This document shows, in pieces, positions 1 to 5,527 of a stretch of DNA of 7,254 nt. The notes under the pieces were generated by a model that was given only the letters and a program-made list of their open reading frames with translations, was not told where the DNA came from and made no database searches. Both the position numbers and the translations under genes were made by a program. The DNA comes from Chloroflexota bacterium (GTDB lineage Bacteria > Chloroflexota > Limnocylindria > P2-11E). The stretch covers positions 1 through 7,254 of the forward strand of contig VGPA01000069.1 of the NCBI GenBank assembly GCA_016875665.1, in the 5' to 3' direction. Within the stretch, counting starts at the first letter, position 1. Every line of letters starts with the position of its first letter.

Positions 1-207
1 GCCGACGCCTCGACCCGCTTCGGCGCGCCGCTCGCGCCGCTCCTCGTCCAGCAAGCCGACGCGCTGCGCGAGCGCGAGCGCAGCCGCGCCGAAACCCAGG
101 CGCGCCGGCTGCCCCTGCTGCTGCTGTTCCCGCTCACGTTCTGCGTGCTCCCGGCACTGCTGGTGGTGTTCCTCGGGCCACCGCTGCTGTCGCTCCTCGA
201 CGCGTGA
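1..207 (+). CDS. tadC: TadC-like pilus platform protein, C-terminal 68 residues (type II secretion F family)
   Basis: Reading from base 1, the frame is open to a TGA at 205-207, so this is the 3' end of a gene that starts outside the window. The visible part begins with an amphipathic stretch ending in a charged segment (ALRERERSRAETQARRLP), followed by a hydrophobic segment at visible residues 38-62 with the pattern LLLLFPLTFCVLPALLVVF and a short tail. An RxxxAExxARRLP segment followed by a final membrane span with an FPLxFCxLPA core is what the C-terminus of T2SSF-domain proteins of the TadB/TadC type looks like. Such proteins form the inner-membrane platform of tad pili together with the TadA ATPase. 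The prepilin peptidase and CpaE-like genes downstream support the tad assignment. TadC rather than TadB is chosen mainly from gene order (TadC usually comes last), so the exact paralogue is less certain than the family. Confidence 0.82.
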   Translation, partial: ADASTRFGAPLAPLLVQQADALRERERSRAETQARRLPLLLLFPLTFCVLPALLVVFLGPPLLSLLDA

Positions 208-223
208 TGCGAGAATCTCCGTC

Positions 224-433
224 GTGATCACCGCCGACCGCGCCCGGGAGCTCGACGGCAAGCGCGTGCGCCTCGAGCTCATCCCCGCCTCGGGCGAGCG
301 CGAGGTGATCGGCACCTGCCTCGGCCACGTCGAGGCCGCCGACGGCGTCGTGCTGATCGTGCGGCGGGAGGATCAGCCAGCCCGCCGCTCCTCGTACCAC
401 TACCAGCACGTCACGGCGGCGCACGACCTCTAG
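224..433 (+). CDS. Uncharacterised 69-residue protein in the tad operon
   Basis: This short frame lies between the TadC-like gene (16 bases before) and the prepilin peptidase gene (3 bases after), on the same strand. The start is GTG at 224, the only standard start after the upstream gene that gives this frame; no good Shine-Dalgarno sequence precedes it. I do not recognise the family. The protein has no membrane segment or signal peptide. Short alternating hydrophobic stretches (KRVRLELIPA, REVIGTCLGHV, GVVLIVRRE) separated by glycine or acidic turns suggest a small all-beta fold such as an SH3- or Sm-like barrel, and the C-terminus is rich in histidine and tyrosine (SSYHYQHVTAAH). The tight packing supports co-transcription and a real gene. 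The barrel is inference from pattern only, and a role in pilus assembly is suggested by position alone. Confidence 0.6.
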   Translation: MITADRARELDGKRVRLELIPASGEREVIGTCLGHVEAADGVVLIVRREDQPARRSSYHYQHVTAAHDL

Positions 434-436
434 CGC

Positions 437-934
437 GTGCCGGTCGGGCTCGTCCAAGACGCGATCCTGATCGCGTTCGTCGCCGTCACGGTCTTCACCG
501 ACTGGCGCTGGCGCCGGATCCCGAACGCGATCACCTTCCCGGTCATCGTCGGGGGGCTCGCGCTCGGTACGCTCGAGTCGTTCCCGGGTGTGGTCGCCGA
601 GCGGGGCTTCGTGGACAAGGTGGCCGGGCTCGTCGTGGCGTTCCTGGTGGTGTGGCCGCTCAACCGCATCGGCGGGATCAAAGGGGGGGACGCGAAGTTT
701 CTGATGGCGATCGGCGCGCTCAGGGGCGTGCCGTTCTTCTTCGCCTCCTTCTTCTACGGCGCGCTCGCCGGCGGGGTCCTCGCGCTGGTGCTGATGGCGC
801 TCCGGCGGCTCGACCCGCCTGATACGCCGCAGACAGGGCGCGTGGCGTCGGTCATGAAGAGCCAGATCCCATACGGGCTCGCGCTCGGGGCGGGCGCGCT
901 CTTCGCCCTCTGGCGCGGCACCCTCGGCGCCTAA
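437..934 (+). CDS. tadV: TadV/CpaA-type prepilin peptidase (A24 family aspartic protease)
   Basis: This 165-residue polytopic membrane protein would cleave the leader peptide of Flp-type prepilins and prepilin-like proteins at the inner membrane. Both catalytic aspartate motifs of the A24 family are visible: Asp22 in FTDWRWRRIPN and Asp85 in GGIKGGDAKFL. About five membrane segments can be drawn (roughly residues 5-21, 32-46, 62-76, 95-121 and 144-160), and the C-terminal IPYGLALGAGAL segment is typical of the CpaA/TadV subfamily. The length matches the short form, which lacks the N-terminal methylase domain of PilD. The GTG at 437 is taken as the start because it puts the first catalytic motif at the usual place straight after the first helix; there is no obvious Shine-Dalgarno sequence, and translation is probably coupled to the gene ending 3 bases upstream. 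The protein looks intact. Confidence 0.9.
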   Translation: MPVGLVQDAILIAFVAVTVFTDWRWRRIPNAITFPVIVGGLALGTLESFPGVVAERGFVDKVAGLVVAFLVVWPLNRIGGIKGGDAKFLMAIGALRGVPFFFASFFYGALAGGVLALVLMALRRLDPPDTPQTGRVASVMKSQIPYGLALGAGALFALWRGTLGA

Positions 935-943
935 ACTCCGACG

Positions 944-2201
944 ATGGCTGATGCGGACGCGATCCGGGTCCTGATCGTCGACGACATCGCCGAGACGCGC
1001 GAGAACCTCGCCAAGCTCCTCGGCTTCGAGAAGGACATGGTCATCGCCGGGATGGCCGCGAACGGTCAGCAGGCGGTCGAGCTCGCCAAGAAGGAGCGGC
1101 CCGACGTCATCCTCATGGACATCAACATGCCGGGGATGGACGGCATCACCGCGACGGAGATCATCGCCCAAACCGTCCCCGAGTCGCCGATCATCATGAT
1201 GAGCGTCCAGGGCGAGCAGGACTATCTGCGGCGCTCGATGCTCGCCGGCGCGCGCGAGTTCCTCGTGAAGCCCTTTTCCGCCGACGAGCTGGTGAACGCA
1301 CTCCGCCACGTGCACCAGCTCGAGAAGGTGAAGCGCGCGCTATCAGCAGAGCGCGCCCGCGCAGCCCGTCGCGCCCGCGGCGCCGAGCGGCGACCCCCAC
1401 CGCGCCCAGATCATCGCCTTCTTCTCGCCGAAGGGCGGCGTCGGGCGCACGACCATCGCGACGAACCTCGCGGTCGCGCTCCACCAGACGACCGGGAAGC
1501 CCGTCGCGCTCGTGGACGCGAGCCTGCCGTTCGGCGACATCGCGGTGATCCTCAACATGAGCCCGAAAGCGCGCACCATCGCCGACCTGATCGGCTCGTT
1601 CGAGCAGGCCGACGCCGACGTCGTCGACTCCGTGCTCGTGACTCACTCGACCGGAATCAGGGTGCTGCTCGCGCCGCCCACCCCGGAGTCCACGGAGCTG
1701 ATCACCGGCGCGCACATGAAGCACGTCCTCGAGCTGCTCCGCGAGCGCTACGCGTACGTGATCGTCGACACCTGGCCGTCGTTCCAGGAGCAGGTGCTCT
1801 CCGTGCTCGACACGGCCGACACGATCCTCACGCTGATGACGCTCGAGATCACCGCGATGAAGAACGTGCGCGTGTTCCTCGAGATCGCGGACAAGCTCGG
1901 GTACGACCAGCAGAAGCTCCAGCTCGTCGCCAACCGCAACGACTCGTCGGGCGGCATCAAGACGAGCGACATCGAGGCGAGCCTCGGCCGCAAGATCCCG
2001 CACGCGATCGTCTCGGACGGCCGCACGCTCGTGCTCGCCGTGAACCGCGGCGTGCCGTTCGTCATCAGCCACAAGGACACCCCGGTGTCGAAGGACATCT
2101 TCACCATGGCCGCGAAGCTCTCGGGCCCGGCGCCCGACGCCGCCTCACAGAAGGCCGCCGCCAAGGGCGGCGGTCTGCGCCTGCCGTTCGGAGCGCGCTA
2201 G
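944..2201 (+). CDS. cpaE: CpaE/TadZ-type pilus protein: CheY-like receiver fused to MinD/ParA-like ATPase, frameshifted as written
   Basis: Two frames are needed to read this gene. The first, from ATG 944 (9 bases after the peptidase stop), encodes a complete receiver domain (about residues 1-120): acidic pair Asp13/Asp14, phospho-acceptor Asp59 in LMDINMPGMDG, Ser87 and Lys109 in FLVKPF. The second runs to TAG 2199-2201 and encodes a MinD/ParA-like ATPase: deviant Walker A KGGVGRTT at 1431-1454, LVDASLPFGD, and the Walker B-like YVIVDTWPSF. That frame has a stop at 1329-1331 and no ATG, GTG or TTG before Walker A, so it cannot start independently with its P-loop. The sensible linker (YQQSAPAQPVAPAAPSGDP) begins at about 1341, placing the shift just before it. 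Restored, the protein would have about 418-419 residues. CpaE/TadZ proteins localise the tad machinery at the pole or membrane. The gene ends the operon. Whether the frameshift is error, mutation or recoding cannot be told from the sequence. Confidence 0.85.
1332..1345 (+). other. Probable frameshift site in the cpaE linker
   Basis: The reading frame must move forward by one position (one extra base, or two missing) between the receiver and ATPase domains. The lower limit is the stop at 1329-1331 in the ATPase frame. Just after it is the run GCGCGCGC at 1333-1340. Adding one GC unit, or removing one base here, gives a continuous protein reading ...EKVKRARYQQSAPAQPV... or ...EKVKRAYQQSAPAQPV..., a normal Gln/Pro/Ala-rich linker. 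In the uncorrected frame the same bases give an Arg-rich string typical of a wrong frame in GC-rich DNA. The exact base is not determined; the shift could lie anywhere up to about 1408. Confidence 0.7.
2152..2176 (-). terminator. Strong GC hairpin, possible terminator of the IclR transcript
   Basis: Bases 2155-2162 (CCGCCGCC) and 2166-2173 (GGCGGCGG) are a perfect 8-base inverted repeat around AAG. Three more pairs, one of them a G-T wobble, extend the stem to 11 on the + strand. It lies about 22 bases beyond the IclR stop codon on the minus strand, where a terminator would be expected, and also just before the cpaE stop on the plus strand. There is no proper T-tract; the minus strand continues with TCTGTG only. 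Part of the symmetry follows from Ala GCC codons next to Gly GGC codons, so function is uncertain. Confidence 0.35.
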
Positions 2202-3031
2202 AGCGGCGGCTCCGCTGCGTGGACCCGCGTTCCGTCTTCGTGCGGGGCGTGACAGAGCAGCCGCGTGTGCGCGGGCGCTTGACCAAGCCCGCGCGCGACC
2301 TCGTGCAGCAGCCCGATCGTCTTGCGGTCCAGCAGTGGGCTCATCCGCTCGGCCGGCCCCGAGATCGCGAGCGCCAGGGTGAAGCTTCCGGCAGGGGTTC
2401 GCACGGGCACCGCGATACATGTCAGCCCCGGGATGTGCTTACCCTTGTCGAGTGCGTGCCCGGCGCCGCGTACGGCCTCGACCTCGCGGGCGAGCGCCGC
2501 TTCCTCGCTCACGTCGAGCGACCCCGCCGCACGCTGTCTCGCAATGAAGTGAGCGAGTTCACCGGGCGAGAGCGCCGAAAGGAGCACGAGGCCGGATGCC
2601 GTGATGTGAGCGGGTACGCGCGCCCCCACGCTGTACGCGCGGCGGAACGGGCCGCTCCCCTCGACTTGCTCGAGGATGAGCACCTGATCGTTTACAAGGG
2701 TCGCGAGGCCGACCGTCTCGTCCAGGCGGACGCTGAGATCGCGCATCGTCCGGAAGACGGCGTCCTCGGGCCACATCTGGCGTTGGATCACGTTGCCCAG
2801 GCGCAGCACCTCGTGCCCAAGCCGGTACGTCCCGTTTCCGCTCGACTCGATCAGGCCACCTTCGGCCAGGCTCTGGAGCAGCCGGTGCGTCGTGCTCTTG
2901 GGAAGTCCGGACTCACGACTCAGATCCGTGAGGGTGCGCTCAGGTGCAAGTGGCGTGAAGTGTCTGAGCAGGTTGACGGCGCGTCCGATCGCCTGAACCG
3001 TGTAGCTGGAGCCTGCGACTCCCGTTCTCAT
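2198..3031 (-). CDS. IclR-family transcriptional regulator
   Basis: This 277-residue protein has the two-part IclR layout. Residues about 10-72 form a winged helix-turn-helix (AIGRAVNLLRHF, then LTDLSRESGLPKSTTHRLLQ at about 34-53, then a wing ending NGTYRLG). Residues about 80-260 form the effector-binding domain, with LDETVGLATLVNDQVLILEQ, PAHITASGLVLLSAL and the C-terminal GLTCIAVPVRTPAGSFTLAL. The ATG at 3031 is chosen because the DNA-binding domain begins shortly after it; the open frame upstream overlaps the Dabb gene and is not family-like. There is no strong Shine-Dalgarno sequence, and the Dabb gene ends 22 bases before, so the two are probably one transcript with coupled translation. 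IclR proteins bind small organic acids or aromatics and often act on adjacent or divergent genes; the importer starting at 3795 is the obvious target by position. The stop (TAG on the minus strand, 2198-2200) overlaps that of cpaE. Confidence 0.93.
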   Translation of the reverse strand: MRTGVAGSSYTVQAIGRAVNLLRHFTPLAPERTLTDLSRESGLPKSTTHRLLQSLAEGGLIESSGNGTYRLGHEVLRLGNVIQRQMWPEDAVFRTMRDLSVRLDETVGLATLVNDQVLILEQVEGSGPFRRAYSVGARVPAHITASGLVLLSALSPGELAHFIARQRAAGSLDVSEEAALAREVEAVRGAGHALDKGKHIPGLTCIAVPVRTPAGSFTLALAISGPAERMSPLLDRKTIGLLHEVARGLGQAPAHTRLLCHAPHEDGTRVHAAEPPL

Positions 3032-3053
3032 CGCGCCAGCAGCGTAGCCCTCG

Positions 3054-3653
3054 TCAAGTCGGGAGCTCGAACTCCGTGGCCTGCGAGGCGGCGTCGTATA
3101 CGCCGGTGGTGGCCAATGCGCGATCAAAGCGCTCCAGATCCGGCGTCTCCGCCCGGTCGAGATCCGCGATGAGCAGGTGGGTGAAGCCGTGGAAGCGTTG
3201 GCTGAACGCGAGGTTCGGACCCACGGCCAGCGCCCGAGCCGGGCCGCCTGCCAGCTGCCCGAGACCGGCGAGCACCTGCTGACGCCGCCCTGCGCCGCAC
3301 GCTTCGGCGAACGTCCAAACGAGCGCCCGGTAGGCGGCGCCCGGCCGGTAGTCGGAGCCGTGGCGTCCCTGGTCGTCGACATCCATCACGAGCAGCCGCT
3401 CGGTCGCCTCGACGAACGGGGCGCGTGACGCGTGGACGGGACTCTCTTGGAATCGGCGGAAGGTGGTCGCGTCGTCGAACATCGCGATGTAGACGTCGGT
3501 GAATCCGCCAGGCGATGCCCGCCTGTTCGTTCCCAGAACAAATGAGCGGGCTTCGGGTATCCGGCGGCCGAGGAAGAGTCCCACATTGAAGGAGGTGCGG
3601 CCCCTTTCGGAAACCGTCGGCTTGAAGGTCCATCCGACGATGTGCCCGATCAC
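3054..3653 (-). CDS. Tandem Dabb (stress-responsive alpha/beta barrel) domain protein
   Basis: The 199-residue protein contains two ferredoxin-like Dabb repeats. The first (about 1-95) opens with IGHIVGWTFKPTVSE, continues with FVLGTNRR, then FTDVYIAMFDD, and ends with SPVHASRAPF and RLLVMDVDD, all standard Dabb landmarks including His4 and His74. The second (about 106-199) has the same order in weaker form (YRALVWTFAE, ALAVGPN, THLLIADLDRAE, FELPT) and lacks the histidines. Dabb proteins are small dimeric barrels; a few are cyclases or other enzymes of polyketide or aromatic metabolism and most have no known activity. GTG 3653 is taken as the start because it gives the usual family N-terminus and follows a purine-rich GGGAGGGG by 12 bases. 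An upstream GTG at 3752 would add 33 residues unlike the family. The gene is first in a unit with the IclR gene and divergent from the importer, suggesting a role in metabolism of the imported compound (inference). Confidence 0.82.
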   Translation of the reverse strand: MIGHIVGWTFKPTVSERGRTSFNVGLFLGRRIPEARSFVLGTNRRASPGGFTDVYIAMFDDATTFRRFQESPVHASRAPFVEATERLLVMDVDDQGRHGSDYRPGAAYRALVWTFAEACGAGRRQQVLAGLGQLAGGPARALAVGPNLAFSQRFHGFTHLLIADLDRAETPDLERFDRALATTGVYDAASQATEFELPT

Positions 3654-3656
3654 GTC

Positions 3657-3674
3657 CGGGAGTATCCCCTCCCG
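3657..3674 (-). promoter_or_regulatory. Shine-Dalgarno sequence inside a hairpin before the Dabb gene
   Basis: On the minus strand CGGGAG (3674-3669), a 6-base loop GGGATA and CTCCCG (3662-3657) form a perfect 6-pair GC-rich stem ending 3 bases before GTG 3653. The best Shine-Dalgarno match, GGGAGGGG (3673-3666), is mostly within the 5' arm and loop, so folding would hide it. This either controls translation or shows that the real start lies elsewhere. Confidence 0.45.
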
Positions 3675-3686
3675 TGCCGCTTGGAT

Positions 3687-3701
3687 GGAACCGTCTGTTC
3701 C
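3687..3701. promoter_or_regulatory. Candidate operator: 15-base inverted repeat GGAAC-N5-GTTCC
   Basis: GGAAC (3687-3691) and GTTCC (3697-3701) are perfect complements around CGTCT, midway between the Dabb and binding-protein genes. IclR-family operators are often palindromes of about this size, and the E. coli IclR site, as I recall it, also has GGAA and TTCC half-sites, though with a spacing two bases shorter. A 5-base inverted repeat with free choice of spacer is expected about once by chance in a region this long, so this is only a candidate. Confidence 0.25.
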
Positions 3702-3782
3702 GCATCGTGAGATGGTGGGTTGCCAGAGTCGAGGCGCATCGCGCACAGTCACTCAGCCGGCGCCGGAAAGGCGGTGGCCATC

Positions 3783-3788
3783 AGGAGG
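3783..3788 (+). promoter_or_regulatory. Ribosome binding site that sets the binding-protein start
   Basis: AGGAGG is a full Shine-Dalgarno match 6 bases before GTG 3795. It is the best-placed ribosome binding site in the window and favours GTG 3795 over the in-frame ATG 3813, which has only a weak AGGG 4 bases before it, and over the TTG at 3720, which would place about 25 further residues before the signal peptide. Confidence 0.75.
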
Positions 3789-3794
3789 TGGGAC

Positions 3795-5480
3795 GTGGGC
3801 ATTCAGGGACGGATGAGCCGGCGCACGCTGCTTGCGGGCATCGGAGCCACGGGCCTCATGGCGGTGGCGTGCTCCACGGGAAGCCAGACGCAGACCGGCG
3901 GCACGAGCGGCGAGCCGGCCGCAACGGCGGCCCCCGGAACCGTGCGCGCGCCCGAAGCGAACGCCAAGCGCGGCGGCACCCTGCGCATCACCGGCCCCGG
4001 CACGGTCGTGAACTTCGACATCTACCAGGGCGGCGCCTCGCCCGTCCTCATGCACATGTACAGCACGCTCGTACGGAAGAACCCGACCGACGGGCTGCGC
4101 ACCGTCATTCCCGACCTTGCCTCAAGCTGGGAGATCTCGACCGACGGGCGCACCTACACGTTCCGTCTCCGCGACAACGTGAGGTTCCACGACGGCACGC
4201 CCTTCACCTCCGCGGACGTGGTCGCGACGTTCACGCGCATACTCACGCCTCCCGCAGGCGTCACGATCCTGCAATCCGGTGTGTTCCAGATCGTCGAGCG
4301 CGTGGAGGCGACGGATCCCCGAACCGTGACCATTCGGCTGAAGGCTCCGGCCCCGTACTTCCTCGAGATGCTCACCGGCGGCACGAACGCATCTCAGGCG
4401 TTCCCGATCTATTCGAAGAAGGCGCTGGACGAGAACCAGAACGACCTCCGCAGGGTGGTCGCCCCGGGCACCGGCGCCTTCAAGCTGAAGGAGCACCGGG
4501 TGGGCGAATACTGGGTGTTCGAGCGCAATACGGACTTCTGGGACAAGGCGCTCCCGTACGTCGACGCGGTCCAGCTGATCCACGTGGCCACCCTGCCCGA
4601 GCGCGGCACCGCGGTGCTCACCGATCGTGCGGACATGACGTTCAACACGGCGGTCGACGTCTGGAAGGAAGCGCAGGGGCGCGGCGGGGCTTTCACGGCG
4701 GTCAAGATCCCGAGCTTGAGCGCGCACACCGCGCACATCAACAACGAGCGGCGCCCGTTCACCGACGTGCGCGTGCGGCGCGCGATCTTCCTCGCCATAA
4801 ACCGCCAGTCGCTCGTGGGCGTCATCGGGCAAACCGAGAACGCGAGCATCGGCCGCTGGATGCCGCCGTCCGCACCCATGTCGACCACGCCGGATGAGAT
4901 CTCCAGGCTACCCGGCTATCGCAGCGAGAAGGCGGCCGATCTGGCGGAGGCGCGGCGCCTTCTGAGCGACGCCGGGTTCCCCAACGGCGCAGGCCTCCAG
5001 CCCATCGAGCTCCTGACCTCGGCGGTCAGCAGCACGCTCACCGCGGCCCTCCAGGAGGAGCTGCGGCAGGCGCTCAACATCCAGACACGAATCCGCACGA
5101 TCGAGCGCGCGCTCCTCACGCCGGAGTACCGGAGCGGGTCGTTCGACATCCTCGTGGAGACGCAGTTCCAGTCCACGCAGGTGGACCCGACCCCGCTCTG
5201 GAACAACTTCCTCCGCTCGAAGGCCCCCGCCAACTGGTCGCGCTACTCGAGCGCCGAGTTCGACCGGGTGCTCGACCAGATCATGGCGGAGCCCGACGAG
5301 GCGAAGCGCAAGGCGCTCTTCGCGCAGGGCGCGCAGATCCTCGACCGTGATGCTCCGTTCCTCACGCTCGGGTTCACCGAGGTCGGCACGCTGCTGCGCA
5401 GCTCCGTGAAGGGCCTTTCCATGGACAAGCGGATCCACAACATGTGGGCGCCGGTCGATACGGCATGGCTCGACAAGTGA
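3795..5480 (+). CDS. ABC importer substrate-binding lipoprotein, SBP_bac_5 (peptide/nickel/opine) family
   Basis: The 561-residue protein would catch the ligand outside the membrane and deliver it to the two permeases encoded next. The N-terminus MGIQGRMSRRTLLAGIGATG carries a twin-arginine motif (SRRTLL, residues 8-13), a short hydrophobic core and a lipobox-like AVAC with Cys26 as the likely lipidated residue, followed by a Gly/Thr/Pro/Ala-rich tether to about residue 58. The family signature is clear at about 106-146: DLASSWEISTDGRTYTFRLR, then DNVRFHDGTPFTSADVVATF. Later landmarks are FKLKEHRVGEYWVFERNTDFW and RRAIFLAINRQSLVG. The length and end are normal for the family. SBP_bac_5 proteins bind peptides, opines, oligosaccharides, glutathione or nickel complexes, so the ligand cannot be named. 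The start is discussed at the ribosome binding site entry. It is the first gene of the importer operon and lies opposite the IclR regulator's unit. Confidence 0.95.
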   Translation: MGIQGRMSRRTLLAGIGATGLMAVACSTGSQTQTGGTSGEPAATAAPGTVRAPEANAKRGGTLRITGPGTVVNFDIYQGGASPVLMHMYSTLVRKNPTDGLRTVIPDLASSWEISTDGRTYTFRLRDNVRFHDGTPFTSADVVATFTRILTPPAGVTILQSGVFQIVERVEATDPRTVTIRLKAPAPYFLEMLTGGTNASQAFPIYSKKALDENQNDLRRVVAPGTGAFKLKEHRVGEYWVFERNTDFWDKALPYVDAVQLIHVATLPERGTAVLTDRADMTFNTAVDVWKEAQGRGGAFTAVKIPSLSAHTAHINNERRPFTDVRVRRAIFLAINRQSLVGVIGQTENASIGRWMPPSAPMSTTPDEISRLPGYRSEKAADLAEARRLLSDAGFPNGAGLQPIELLTSAVSSTLTAALQEELRQALNIQTRIRTIERALLTPEYRSGSFDILVETQFQSTQVDPTPLWNNFLRSKAPANWSRYSSAEFDRVLDQIMAEPDEAKRKALFAQGAQILDRDAPFLTLGFTEVGTLLRSSVKGLSMDKRIHNMWAPVDTAWLDK

Positions 5481-5527
5481 GCCCCGCGGTTCGCTCGCGA
5501 ATGCACCCGAAGCCGTAGCGTTCGGCC
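5481..5527 (+). promoter_or_regulatory. Intergenic segment with two small inverted repeats
   Basis: The 47 bases between the binding-protein and first permease genes contain TTCGC-TC-GCGAA (5490-5501) and CCGAA-N9-TTCGG (5507-5525), the latter ending 2 bases before the permease ATG. Small hairpins after the binding-protein gene are known in other importer operons as mRNA stabilisers or attenuators that raise binding protein over permease. These are short, and that role is inference. Confidence 0.3.

Larger units (their letters stand above)
3654..3794. promoter_or_regulatory. Divergent promoter region between the Dabb-iclR unit and the importer operon
   Basis: These 141 bases separate two divergent start codons (GTG 3653 on the minus strand and GTG 3795 on the plus strand) and must hold promoters for both units if the starts are right. 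I see no convincing -35/-10 pair: TTGCCA at 3720-3725 has no good -10 partner. The region holds the inverted repeat at 3687-3701, the palindrome CCGGCGCCGG at 3757-3766 and both Shine-Dalgarno sequences. Confidence 0.6.

Noticed and set aside
134..1315. Long open frame on the minus strand opposite the tad genes
   Set aside because: Same antisense composition artefact; it covers recognised genes on the plus strand and shows no domain.
1345..3172. The receiver frame of cpaE stays open far past the receiver, to 3172, as if one 742-residue protein
   Set aside because: After about 1345 the translation is Arg/Ala/Pro-rich without domain character and runs antisense through the clear IclR gene; it is an accidental open frame in GC-rich DNA.
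3032..3382. Upstream extension of the IclR frame by 117 codons
   Set aside because: It overlaps the Dabb gene on the same strand in another frame and has no family-like sequence; ATG 3031 sits just before the DNA-binding domain.
3720..3748. TTGCCA at 3720 as a -35 box for the importer promoter
   Set aside because: No acceptable -10 hexamer at 16-18 bases spacing; GCACAG or CACAGT is too far from consensus.
3654..3752. Start of the Dabb gene at GTG 3752
   Set aside because: The extra 33 residues do not resemble the family, and there is no Shine-Dalgarno sequence before 3752; GTG 3653 gives the normal N-terminus.
3757..3766. Palindrome CCGGCGCCGG in the divergent promoter region
   Set aside because: Pure G+C, 10 bases, common by chance at this base composition; nothing else marks it as an operator.
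5501..5518. Mini-frame ATG CAC CCG AAG CCG TAG before the first permease gene, as a leader peptide
   Set aside because: No Shine-Dalgarno sequence, only five codons, no regulatory codon run and no attenuator-like pair of alternative hairpins.
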